Assembly: GCF_018129965.1 (NCBI RefSeq)
Contig: NZ_JAFCKW010000009.1
Coordinates: 156,740 to 220,739, forward strand
Direction: 5' to 3'
Origin: Bradyrhizobium diazoefficiens
Lineage (GTDB): Bacteria; Pseudomonadota; Alphaproteobacteria; Rhizobiales; Xanthobacteraceae
Length of the DNA: 64,000 nucleotides
The notes below the pieces were generated by a model that was not told the DNA's origin, ran no database searches, and saw only the letters and a program-made list of their open reading frames with translations. The stretch's first letter is position 1; every line of letters starts with the position of its first letter. Positions 17,060-25,165 of this stretch are shown piece after piece. The position numbers were made by a program, and so were the translations under genes.

Positions 17060-17269
17060 TTAGCTGCAGAAAACGCCCTTGCCGCTCTCTTGGACGGGCG
17101 GACACGGCACCGTGCCATAGGAGCAAAACACGCAGCAATCGCCTGGTTTAGGCTTAAGTCGCGTGCCGCAGCCGCCGCAGTCGTAGAAGAACTGGCAGGC
17201 GTTCGTTGGCATGGCCTCTATGGATTTATGGCCGCACGACGGACAAGTCAGTGTGGATTCGATTTTCAT
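17060..17269 (-). CDS. GDCCVFCSYG-type small Cys-rich protein
   Basis: The 69-residue protein has a zinc-ribbon-like layout: CPSCGHKS, then FFYDCGGCGTRLKPKPGDCC, then VFCSYGTVPCPP, ten or more Cys in all. The GDCCVFCSYG core is a known small family often found beside ArsR and mercury or arsenic genes. It may bind metal or thiophilic metalloids. It lies downstream of an arsR on the same strand with a 146-bp gap. Confidence 0.8.
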   Translation of the reverse strand: MKIESTLTCPSCGHKSIEAMPTNACQFFYDCGGCGTRLKPKPGDCCVFCSYGTVPCPPVQESGKGVFCS

Positions 17270-17415
17270 GAATCGTTCACTCTACCGCCTAGCAGTTCCC
17301 ACACTACAAGGCGGCCGCGAGCACCGGCAAGGTGGCTCGGGGACACGTTTCCGTTGATCCGCCTGACACGGTCAGAGACCACGGTTGAACTCCAGCGTCC
17401 AACCCAACGTACCGT

Positions 17416-17733
17416 TCAAGCTGCCACCTCAGCCTCTTTGCACCCGTCCACAACGGTGCAGCATTCGGCGACCAGGAAGTCCACCAGCCCCTGCATGACG
17501 GCATATTTAGCGTGGCAAACCAGCGTTGTCCCTTCGCGCTCCTGATGGATGAGACCGACCACCACCAGTGTCTTGATGTGGTGCGAGAGAGTCGATGGCG
17601 CGATCTTGAGCTTCTCACCCAAGCGACCGACCGGCATGCCAGCATTGCCAGCACGAACCAATGTTCGATAGATCCTGAGCCGGCTCGGATTGCCTAAGGC
17701 CTCCAGACATGCAGCCGCTTCGTTAAGTTTCAT
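17416..17733 (-). CDS. arsR: ArsR-family repressor
   Basis: A 105-residue winged helix-turn-helix protein starting at MKLNEAAACLEALGNPSRL; a GTG at 17751 is the alternative start. The recognition helix lies in IAPSTLSHHIKTL. The C-terminal VAECCTVVDGC gives the three-Cys As(III) site. It is close to the ArsR at 12365, a likely duplicate. It follows the decarboxylase gene on the same strand by about 60 bp and may be co-transcribed with it. Confidence 0.88.
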   Translation of the reverse strand: MKLNEAAACLEALGNPSRLRIYRTLVRAGNAGMPVGRLGEKLKIAPSTLSHHIKTLVVVGLIHQEREGTTLVCHAKYAVMQGLVDFLVAECCTVVDGCKEAEVAA

Positions 17734-17794
17734 CGCGCCATCGGCTCCCACACCGAGTGTTGAACAGGCTCTCTTTTCAAACGTAATACTTCAC

Positions 17795-19162
17795 CTATTC
17801 CGCTGCCAATTGGGTCGTTGAGGTGTCGCTGTCGTTCGTGGCATCCGGTCGTCCAAAATTTCGAATGCAAGACTGGCCGTGCAGCAGCGCCTCGACAGTC
17901 TGCCGCGGCCTGATCAGGCCCACCGTTGCCCCGTCGAACAGCACTTCGACCGGCAAGGGATGGCTGAGAAACGACAGCGGGGAAGCCGAGAGGCTGTAGG
18001 CTCCCCCGTTGGGAAAGGCGAGAGCGTCTCCGACGGCGAGGCCGGTCAGGCGCGTGGATTCTACGAGAACATCATGCGGAAGGCACAAGCAGCCAAGAAT
18101 GTCCGTCGGCGTTGGATCAGCGTTGGTCCGACCGAGGGTGATCGGCGGCAGGCCACGCGCGAACATCCCGAGAGAGCAAATTTCGGATCGATGATGCACG
18201 CCGCCGTCCACGACCGCCGCCTGGCGGCCCCCGCGCGACTGAAGACCAACGACCGAGGTCAGATACCAGCCGCATTGGGCGACAATGTACCGGCCCAATT
18301 CGATCACAACGCGGGTCGGCTTTACACGATCGACGATATTGCGCAGCTCTTGGCCGATCGGAACGAGGTCGAGCTCCCGATCCGTAGCGCCGTAGGGAAC
18401 ACCAAATCCACCACCCAGGTTGAGAATCTCAGGTTCAATGTTCAACACCTCGGCCGCGCGCAGCGACAGGTCCAGTGCGTTGCGAAGGTGCTGGATAACC
18501 GCGGCCGAGTCAGTCATCTGCGAACCAGAGAAAACGTGGAAGCCGACGACCGAAAAATCGCTCGACGCAAGAATCTCCCGGCACTGTTCGAGTTCATCGA
18601 AGCCGATGCCGAAACGGGAATCCTGGCCGATGCCACAGGAAGCCGTCGACGGATAGTCGGGCCGCAGCCGCAAGACGGCTCTGTTGGATAGGCCAAGGGC
18701 GATGAGCTTCTCCAGCTCGCTGACGGAATCGATCGATAAGATCGTCCGCGGCGCCGAACGCATCAGAGCAATCGTCTCGGGTGATTTGTAGGGGCCGTTC
18801 GAGAAAATCCGCTCCGGGGCAAAGCCAGCCTTCAGAGCCGTCTGCAACTCCCCGGCGGATGCCACGTCGGCACCGAGACCACCATCCGCAATGACGCCAC
18901 AAAGGCCCAGGGACGGATTGGCCTTCAGGGAGTAGAGTAGATCGATCTCAGACGGAAGATGCGCGCGAAGCCCGTCGATCTGCGCCTGCACTCGCCTGAC
19001 ATCGTACGCGTAGGTCGGCGTTCCATACGTCTCGGCAATGCGCGCAAGCATATCGACGGGAGCGTTTGCGATAAGCGCCGGAATTTCCCCGTTATCGACT
19101 TGAGAGTCCGCACACGTCGTTGTCGAGCCGCAGCTCGTCGCAGAACACGTCTGAGCTTCCAT
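17795..19162 (-). CDS. PLP-dependent fold III decarboxylase with Cys-rich N-terminus
   Basis: A 455-residue member of the ornithine/diaminopimelate decarboxylase group. The PLP lysine is in LLYSLKANPS (K80), the phosphate-binding glycine loop is GGGFGVPYG, ELGRYIVA matches the EPGR motif, and GCLCLPHDVL supplies the catalytic Cys and Asp near the C-terminus. Such enzymes decarboxylate D- or L-amino acids. The first 20 residues hold three extra Cys (TCSATSCGSTTTC) absent from ordinary family members. It is divergent from an arsR at 19470 and lies in the ArsL-like cluster. Decarboxylation of an arseno-amino acid is a possible role, which is inference; ordinary diaminopimelate or ornithine activity cannot be excluded. 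Confidence 0.85.
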   Translation of the reverse strand: MEAQTCSATSCGSTTTCADSQVDNGEIPALIANAPVDMLARIAETYGTPTYAYDVRRVQAQIDGLRAHLPSEIDLLYSLKANPSLGLCGVIADGGLGADVASAGELQTALKAGFAPERIFSNGPYKSPETIALMRSAPRTILSIDSVSELEKLIALGLSNRAVLRLRPDYPSTASCGIGQDSRFGIGFDELEQCREILASSDFSVVGFHVFSGSQMTDSAAVIQHLRNALDLSLRAAEVLNIEPEILNLGGGFGVPYGATDRELDLVPIGQELRNIVDRVKPTRVVIELGRYIVAQCGWYLTSVVGLQSRGGRQAAVVDGGVHHRSEICSLGMFARGLPPITLGRTNADPTPTDILGCLCLPHDVLVESTRLTGLAVGDALAFPNGGAYSLSASPLSFLSHPLPVEVLFDGATVGLIRPRQTVEALLHGQSCIRNFGRPDATNDSDTSTTQLAAE

Positions 19163-19469
19163 ATTACCCTCCGGACGAGCGCCACGACGAATACAACCTT
19201 ACCGGCCGGCGCGGCGCCGGTAAGGAGTTTTTGGACTGCGAGAAGGGGATGAGCGCGGCAAATGACGCATCAGCGCACCTGCTATCGTTGAAGCGTTCGA
19301 CTGTTCGCGCAGCGACTATCGGCAAACGAATTCGTGCAAATCTTACCTTCGTATCCGCGCCGCACCATTTCGCGTTCGACGTAGTTGTGATTCGACTACG
19401 GGATACTGCGGTATTGCCAAGCGGGGTAAATTCCATCATTTTAGGAGTCTGGTTGCGAGGTAATGCGTC
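19163..19469. promoter_or_regulatory. Divergent promoter region of decarboxylase and arsR
   Basis: No gene is seen. An inverted repeat CGTAGT-N9-ACTACG lies at 19380-19400, and TTCGAC occurs twice nearby. The position between a decarboxylase gene and an arsR suggests control of both by ArsR, but the operator is not certain. Confidence 0.4.
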
Positions 19470-19811
19470 ATGGAGCTCGATGAGCTTGCCAATTGTCTTG
19501 AAAAGCTCGGCAATCCCACGCGGCTGGCAATTTTTCGCCTGCTGGTCCGGTCGGGCGTCGACGGATTGCCGGTTTACGAATTGCAGAGCCGGCTGGGCGT
19601 TCCACCGTCGACTTTGTCGCACCACATTCTGTTTCTTGTAACCGCTCAGTTGATTAAGCAGGAACGGCAGGGTCGTCTGTTGCAGTGCAAGCCCAACTTC
19701 GCGCGCATGAATTCGATCATCGAAGCCTTGACGGCCGAGTGTTGCGCAGGCCTGGAGACACCCGAGCAAGCGGCTGCGCCGAAGCGGCGCCGCAAAACGG
19801 CGAGAAAGTAA
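19470..19811 (+). CDS. arsR: ArsR-family repressor
   Basis: A 113-residue winged helix-turn-helix protein (MELDELANCLEKLGNPTRLAI; recognition helix in VPPSTLSHHILFL). The C-terminal ALTAECCAGLETPEQ has the CC pair but no third Cys after it, unlike the ArsRs at 12365 and 17416. A basic tail PKRRRKTARK ends the protein. It is divergent from the decarboxylase gene and convergent with the GNAT-like gene, so it is the likely local regulator of the organoarsenical block. Confidence 0.9.
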   Translation: MELDELANCLEKLGNPTRLAIFRLLVRSGVDGLPVYELQSRLGVPPSTLSHHILFLVTAQLIKQERQGRLLQCKPNFARMNSIIEALTAECCAGLETPEQAAAPKRRRKTARK

Positions 19812-19865
19812 GAGCCGTCCCGAATGGTCGTCGCAGCCTGACCGCGCCAACACGTCACGCCCTCC

Positions 19866-20612
19866 TTACGCGCGCCGTAACATTTCGGATGCACCTCGCG
19901 ATGAAAGATGCCCTCCGGTCATCGCCCGGAGTTCGGCCGCTGACTTCAGCATCCCGATAAAAAACCGCCCGTTCTCGCGACGGCGAAGGGACGGCGTTGC
20001 AAAGAACGTGGACTCGATGTCCGATTGCCGATGATGCTGTTCCTTGGCACCGCAGCACAGCGGCGGATACACGTCCGAGATCACCATCGACGGGAGCTCC
20101 AGATGGTTGCCGGGAAACAGCTGCTTCGCCGCACGCTTGCCTAACTCCAGCAGGTCCGCGTCGAAATCCTCGTCGAAAATGTCTGGAATCGCTGACTTGC
20201 AGAGACTCGCATTGAGCTGCCAGGAACGCGGATTGCGGGTAAGGAATGTATAGAAGCGTGGGCGCTCGTCGTTCTCCGTCTCGATCGGAAGGAAGCGGGT
20301 CCGCAGCTCCCACGCTATGTGCTTCCCCTGATATGCCGGAAGGACATTGGTGAGCACGGTGTAGAATCCGGCGACATCACCGACATGGAGCCGCTCGACG
20401 ACCCAGAAGCCAACCGGTTGGTCATTGGCGAAAGCGAGGGCTGCTCCTTTGTCGCCGGCATCGAAGGCCATCAAGGACGACCAATACCGCGGATTTTCGG
20501 ACACAACGACCTTGCTGACCGCGGCGACCGCCGAGCGGACACGTTCACGGTCTGCATCCGACAACGCGTTGAGCCGCAGATAGACTTCATATGTGATCTC
20601 GCTGGTAAGCAT
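19866..20612 (-). CDS. GNAT-like acyltransferase with CCG motif
   Basis: The 248-residue protein contains a GNAT-like core: PVGFWVVERLHVGDVAGF as strand 4 and NVLPAYQGKHIAWELRTRFLP as the acetyl-CoA-binding motif A (Q-G-K-H-I-A), about residues 70-115. The C-terminal half is unusual and includes YPPLCCGAKEQ near residue 190, a vicinal Cys pair suited to As(III). It is the last gene of the SBP-ATPase-Mo-enzyme-radical SAM operon, 54 bp after the radical SAM gene. N-acylation of an arseno-amino acid or amine would fit, as ArsN acetylates arsinothricin-like compounds, but the protein is not obviously ArsN. Confidence 0.6.
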   Translation of the reverse strand: MLTSEITYEVYLRLNALSDADRERVRSAVAAVSKVVVSENPRYWSSLMAFDAGDKGAALAFANDQPVGFWVVERLHVGDVAGFYTVLTNVLPAYQGKHIAWELRTRFLPIETENDERPRFYTFLTRNPRSWQLNASLCKSAIPDIFDEDFDADLLELGKRAAKQLFPGNHLELPSMVISDVYPPLCCGAKEQHHRQSDIESTFFATPSLRRRENGRFFIGMLKSAAELRAMTGGHLSSRGASEMLRRA

Positions 20613-20666
20613 TGTCAGATCTCCATTGCGGATAAGCAGGCTTGGCCAATGCGGCTTAGGTCAATG

Positions 20667-21950
20667 TCAGCACTTGATACAGCAGCGCTTGAATTCTGCG
20701 GGATCATCGGATCGGGTCATCTCCGCGAAGAGCTCATCGACACGCGGGTCGGAGTGCTTCCACTCGTAATGGAAGTCGTGTTCCACCAATTGGAGTTTCC
20801 GGACTTCCGGGTTGCTGAGAAGATGCGAGCCTTTGTAGAGGTAGAGCCTGGTCGTGAATTGCACGGGATCGATGGTTTCGCCGAGGCCTGTCTTGTCGAG
20901 CCATTGGTCAAACCCCAGCAAATCCTCAAGGCTCACCCAGGGATTGAACAGGATAAAGGTCGCGTTCAGCTTGGCGCCGATTTCGGAACAGTAGGCGATG
21001 GCGCCTTCGATGTGATCGAGGGTGAGATCCTTGTTCACCGCGTCGAGCACGCGTTGGGTTGGAAACTCCATCGCTGTGGTGATGAACCGGCATCCAAGAT
21101 CGTTCAGCTCCACGATCGTATTCTTCGACTCGAGAATGTGATCGGCCCGGGTCGTGATGTCGAAGGTCAGCGACGGAAACTCGGCCTTCATCCGGCGCAC
21201 CACCTCGATCCCGTGGCGTTTCGAATTGATGAACTCCGCGTCAATGAAGCAGATATGCGTGGCACCCATCTCGACGACTTGCCGGATGTCCTGCATGACG
21301 ATGTCGATCGGAATGAAATTGACCTTGGTCCCGGTCGCTGCGAACACCGAGCAATAGCTGCATGAATGATGGCACCCTCGCGCGGTCTCGATGTTCCCGA
21401 CGACGGGCTGCTTGCCGCCATCGAGAAATTTCCCGAATTCGGCATAAGTGTATTTTTGCAAGCCTGGCAGGATGGCCCGCGACGGAGCCATGTGCCCGCT
21501 CCGCTGGATGTTGACGGTGATCGGCTGGCCGGCGTTGATCGCGCTGGAGAGTTCGGGCGGAAGAGCGACGTCTTCACCGGCAGACTGGCGGGCGGCCGCG
21601 ACCAGCGCGGGCTCCCAGTCGCCACGGACGATTTCGGTGCAATGGGCGCCGAGCAGGCGCTCGGCGTGAATGTTGGCGTGGGCACCAAACATGACAATGC
21701 GTGCCGACGGATTGACCCGCCTTGCCGTTTCCGCGATCTCGATGGCCGGGGCGATCGATTGAAACATCTGAACGCTGACGGCGACCAAGTCTGCATTGGC
21801 AAACGCAGCTTCGTCAATGCCATCGACGAATGTGTCGACGCACACCGGCGTGATGCCTGATCGAGATAGCCAACTGGCCGCCGTGCCGAGACTGATCGGC
21901 TGAAACCCTCCTTCGTAACCGGAAGCAAGCACCACACGTGGCTGTCTCAT
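20667..21950 (-). CDS. arsL: ArsL-like radical SAM protein (As-C bond formation)
   Basis: A 427-residue protein. Residues 1-130 form a Rossmann-like, cobalamin-binding-domain-like module (ADLVAVSVQMFQS, IVMFGAHANIHAE). The radical SAM cluster motif is CHHSCSYC with Cys at 193, 197 and 200, followed by FIDAEFINSK and TTRADHI strands. The last residues are RCCIKC (422-427); ArsL proteins of arsinothricin producers carry a conserved C-terminal RCCLKC, thought to bind As(III). ArsL transfers the 3-amino-3-carboxypropyl group of SAM to arsenite. The start overlaps the Mo-enzyme stop (ATGA), so the two are coupled. No arsM methyltransferase is nearby. Radical SAM assignment is firm; the ArsL assignment rests on the tail motif, from memory, and on context. 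Confidence 0.72.
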   Translation of the reverse strand: MRQPRVVLASGYEGGFQPISLGTAASWLSRSGITPVCVDTFVDGIDEAAFANADLVAVSVQMFQSIAPAIEIAETARRVNPSARIVMFGAHANIHAERLLGAHCTEIVRGDWEPALVAAARQSAGEDVALPPELSSAINAGQPITVNIQRSGHMAPSRAILPGLQKYTYAEFGKFLDGGKQPVVGNIETARGCHHSCSYCSVFAATGTKVNFIPIDIVMQDIRQVVEMGATHICFIDAEFINSKRHGIEVVRRMKAEFPSLTFDITTRADHILESKNTIVELNDLGCRFITTAMEFPTQRVLDAVNKDLTLDHIEGAIAYCSEIGAKLNATFILFNPWVSLEDLLGFDQWLDKTGLGETIDPVQFTTRLYLYKGSHLLSNPEVRKLQLVEHDFHYEWKHSDPRVDELFAEMTRSDDPAEFKRCCIKC

Positions 21951-24337
21951 GATTGCATCTCCCTACTTTGCGTATCCAGATTGTCGTGGAATGGCTCAGG
22001 CACGACGTTGACCATCATGTCCCCAAAGCCCGCGTTACCCGTAACCGGATTGAAAGCGGTGTCATCGGTGAGGCGATTGACGTTGTAACCTCGGTCACGC
22101 GCGAGGCGCAGATGCGGCGTGCGCTGACCCCACCCATGGGTTGCCCGAACCACGCCGGCGATGATCTTGGCGGACAACTTCACGCGTGCCCGGATTTCTG
22201 CGCCGAGGGGATTGCGAACGACGACCCAGCCGTGATCCTCGACACCAACCCGACGGGCATCTTCTGGATTGAGAAAGATGCAGGGCTCGGACTGCGACTT
22301 CAGGGATCGCGGCAGATTTTGGGTTGCCGCACCCGTATGGAGCAGGGAGCGGCCCGTGATGAGTTGAAAGGGATACCCTGTGGCAGCCTTCGCTGACGCG
22401 GAATGCAGCGGGCTCCAAGGGTTTTCGGTGTAGGTAACGAGGCTATCGTAGCTGGTGCCAAAGCGGGCGTTGGTCAGATCAATGATGCCGGAGCGGAGCT
22501 CGACTTTGCCGCTTGGCGTATCGAGCGAGCCTTCACCAAATTTTCGATACCGCGCGGGCCAGGTCACGGTACCACCGTGGCGACGAAGCCACTCCACGGT
22601 CAGAGGTTCTCCATCCGGCGCGATACCCTTCGGCACGCCATGCAATCCCGGACACTCGCGGAGTGCAGCATCACACCATTCATCATCATTGACGAATGGA
22701 ATGGCGGCCGCCATCTCCCGATCGCCGTGCAGTACGCAAGCCTCCGCCAGCGGCGCCAGCCAGCCCAGAGGCGTCCGGCTCTCGTGGAGCGGCCGCAGAG
22801 CGGGATCGCGCAAGGAGAGGGTTGGCTCCGGAACGTAGATGCGGCAAAGACCTTGACGCTCGAGGAACGATGCCATCGGCAATACATAATCGGCGTAGAG
22901 GCCCGTATCGTTGAGCTGCGTGTCGTTGAAAACGACCAGCGGTACCGCGTAGTTGCCGGACGTATCGCGCTTGGTCAGCGCTTCATGCCACCGGCCAGTA
23001 TTTGGCGAATTGATCAGCGGATTGCCGTGGATCACGAAGAGACTGCGGATGCGATAATGCTCGCCTGCATGCGTTCCGTGCGTGAGCTTGACGCCGTCGA
23101 GGAGATCGAGCGGAACCTTGGCTTTGATCCCCCGATAGGCGAGAGGAAACCCGCCGAACAGATCCTTGTGCATCTCGGCGAGATCGGGCCGGAGCAAATC
23201 CGTGCCGTGAACCTGCTTGGTATCGATCGCGACCAGCGGCGACAGACAGACCCCGCCCGGTACGTCGAGATTTCCCGTGATGGCGATGAGCGCCGCAACT
23301 GCTCGCGTCGTATCAAACCCGTTGATGTGGTGGCCAACTGCATTCATCCCGACCATGGCTGCGGCGGGCTTGATGCTGCCGAACTCGTGCGCCACCCGCT
23401 CGATGGTAGCGGCCGGAAGTCCAGTGATCGCGGCGGCCCAGTCGAGATTAAAGAGATCGGTCTCGGCCGTCAGACGCTGGCGCAATTCTTCAAAGCCAAC
23501 GGTGTGGCGCCGAATGAAATCCCAGTCGAGATAGCGCCTCTCCGGGTCCGAGGGGTCATCCCGTTCAATAATGAACCGCAACATTGCCAGGACCAAGGCC
23601 AGGTCGGAGCCCGGACGGATCGGCAGCCAATCATGTGCATGCGTCGCGGTGACGGATCGGAAGGGATCGACGACGGTCAATCGCATGCCGGATCGCAGGG
23701 CATCACGAATGCCGTCCCGCAGATAGAAGAACCGCGTCGCCTCGAATGGGTTCTCACCGACAAGAAACAGATAGCGACAATCGTGATCGTGGCGAATGCC
23801 ATCGATTGTCTTCAGCGGTCTCTTGAGATCGATCAGCGGACGGAAGTGGCTCCGGCCGTAAGTGTACATGAAGCCTTCGCGCCGATTGGTGTCGCAAATG
23901 CTGTCGTGATCGAGCACGTTGGGGGTGCCGTAGGCGTTCGCAAACCGGTAGACGAGATCGTGGTCGGGCTTCTCGCCGAACTGGACGAGCAACGTTTGCG
24001 AGCCTTCCGCCTTCTTGGCGGCCACAAGCTGGCGTGCAATGTCGTCGAGCGCGACCTCCCAACTGACCGGCTCGAACGTGCCGGCGCCGCGCGGTCCCGT
24101 GCGGCGGAGCGGCGTACGGATACGATCCGGGTCGTGCACAAGATCTGGCGCCGCCAGCGCTTTCGGGCATAGTTTGCCCGCATTCATCGGGTGCCCGACA
24201 TCTCCGAAAATGCCGACCACCTTCCCGTCGCTTACGTGCGTGACGATCCCGCACTCGCTCGAACACATGTAGCAAATCGTGGGCTGCCGGCTGCATGCGC
24301 CACATGTATCGGAGAAACAGTGCCCGACCGTTGACAT
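21947..24337 (-). CDS. Molybdopterin oxidoreductase, DMSO reductase family, cytoplasmic
   Basis: The start at 24337 gives 796 residues. The [4Fe-4S] site is C22-x2-C25-x3-C29-x27-C57, and C148 in HDSICDTNRREG is the likely Mo ligand, as in the periplasmic nitrate, thiosulfate or arsenate reductase types. Later motifs include VVDPFRSVTATHAHDWLPI, NPLINSPNTGRW and the C-terminal pterin-binding region (TGRSLLHTG, ATHGWGQ). The N-terminus has three further Cys (GHCFSDTCGAC) before the cluster motif. There is no Tat signal and no gene for a B or C subunit, so it is probably soluble in the cytoplasm. Gene coupling to the ArsL-like protein suggests redox conversion of an arsenical. The fourth cluster Cys and the Mo ligand argue against arsenite oxidase AioA. 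Confidence 0.85.
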   Translation of the reverse strand: MSTVGHCFSDTCGACSRQPTICYMCSSECGIVTHVSDGKVVGIFGDVGHPMNAGKLCPKALAAPDLVHDPDRIRTPLRRTGPRGAGTFEPVSWEVALDDIARQLVAAKKAEGSQTLLVQFGEKPDHDLVYRFANAYGTPNVLDHDSICDTNRREGFMYTYGRSHFRPLIDLKRPLKTIDGIRHDHDCRYLFLVGENPFEATRFFYLRDGIRDALRSGMRLTVVDPFRSVTATHAHDWLPIRPGSDLALVLAMLRFIIERDDPSDPERRYLDWDFIRRHTVGFEELRQRLTAETDLFNLDWAAAITGLPAATIERVAHEFGSIKPAAAMVGMNAVGHHINGFDTTRAVAALIAITGNLDVPGGVCLSPLVAIDTKQVHGTDLLRPDLAEMHKDLFGGFPLAYRGIKAKVPLDLLDGVKLTHGTHAGEHYRIRSLFVIHGNPLINSPNTGRWHEALTKRDTSGNYAVPLVVFNDTQLNDTGLYADYVLPMASFLERQGLCRIYVPEPTLSLRDPALRPLHESRTPLGWLAPLAEACVLHGDREMAAAIPFVNDDEWCDAALRECPGLHGVPKGIAPDGEPLTVEWLRRHGGTVTWPARYRKFGEGSLDTPSGKVELRSGIIDLTNARFGTSYDSLVTYTENPWSPLHSASAKAATGYPFQLITGRSLLHTGAATQNLPRSLKSQSEPCIFLNPEDARRVGVEDHGWVVVRNPLGAEIRARVKLSAKIIAGVVRATHGWGQRTPHLRLARDRGYNVNRLTDDTAFNPVTGNAGFGDMMVNVVPEPFHDNLDTQSREMQS

Positions 24338-24341
24338 GATT

Positions 24342-25127
24342 TCACCCGACCTGCGCGACGGGCGACGGGTCATTCGCTGCAGGAGCGTGGGCACGCCCGT
24401 TCATCGCCTGAAGCCGACCGATCCACGCATTCAGCTTCGAGGGACAGCCCTCCGCTAGCACTTGCTCGCGGCAACCCTGTTCGACGATCTGGCCAGCCTC
24501 CAGACAGACGAGGTAATCGGCAATATCGCAGAACAAGGAAATCTGATGTGTTGAGAGCAGGATGGTAATGCCATGCGATGCCAGAGACCGGATCGCTCCG
24601 ACCACCTCCATGGCGTTGTCGACGTCAAGCGCCGAGGTCGGCTCGTCGAGCAACAGGATCTTGGGTTTCATGGCAAGGCAGCGCGCGATTGCGACGCGCT
24701 GTTGCTGACCGCCCGATAAGTGGGCCGGCAGCGCATCGCGCCAGGCGAGCAGCCCCAACCGCTCCAACTCGCAATGCGCGCGGCGGATCGATTCGGCGCG
24801 GTCAAGGCCGAGGCCCTTTTCCAAACCGAGCCGAATATTTCTCTCAACAGTGAGATGCGGAAACAGATTGAAACTCTGGTAGACGACGCCGATCTGCGTG
24901 CGTAGGTCGCGCATCTTGACCGACGGATCGCCGACGCGACGTCCAGCCACCCATATTTCGCCGCGATCAATTGGTTCCAGACCGTTCACCGTGCCCAGGA
25001 GCGTGCTCTTGCCGGCCCCGCTCGGCCCGCAGATCACGCACATCGTTCCTTCCTGGACGCTCAGGCTGATGTTCGTCAGAACCTCGGAGCGGCCAAAGTA
25101 TTTGTAGACATTGCTGAACGCGATCAT
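24342..25127 (-). CDS. ABC transporter ATPase, polar amino acid type
   Basis: A 261-residue ATPase with Walker A GPSGAGKSTLL (residues about 34-44), signature LSGGQQQRVAIARCLA and Walker B ILLLDEPTSALD. The FGRSEVLTNISLSVQEG start and overall length match the GlnQ/HisP group. It follows the binding-protein gene by 38 bp and precedes the Mo-enzyme gene by 4 bp, so transporter and enzyme genes form one transcription unit. Its permease partners lie on the opposite strand at 26266 and 27544. Confidence 0.92.
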   Translation of the reverse strand: MIAFSNVYKYFGRSEVLTNISLSVQEGTMCVICGPSGAGKSTLLGTVNGLEPIDRGEIWVAGRRVGDPSVKMRDLRTQIGVVYQSFNLFPHLTVERNIRLGLEKGLGLDRAESIRRAHCELERLGLLAWRDALPAHLSGGQQQRVAIARCLAMKPKILLLDEPTSALDVDNAMEVVGAIRSLASHGITILLSTHQISLFCDIADYLVCLEAGQIVEQGCREQVLAEGCPSKLNAWIGRLQAMNGRAHAPAANDPSPVAQVG

Positions 25128-25165
25128 TGTCTATTCCCATTCACATGCGAGACGCCCCGAGACTG

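Noticed and set aside
20319..21365. A 348-codon plus-strand open frame
   Set aside because: Antisense to the radical SAM and GNAT-like genes, which have clear motifs.
22403..24172. A 589-codon plus-strand open frame
   Set aside because: It lies wholly antisense to the molybdoenzyme gene, has no family-like sequence and reflects high GC.
21947..24337. Molybdoenzyme as arsenite oxidase AioA or arsenate reductase ArrA
   Set aside because: AioA lacks the fourth cluster Cys and the Mo-ligating residue and needs a Rieske partner; ArrA is Tat-exported with ArrB. None of these fit.
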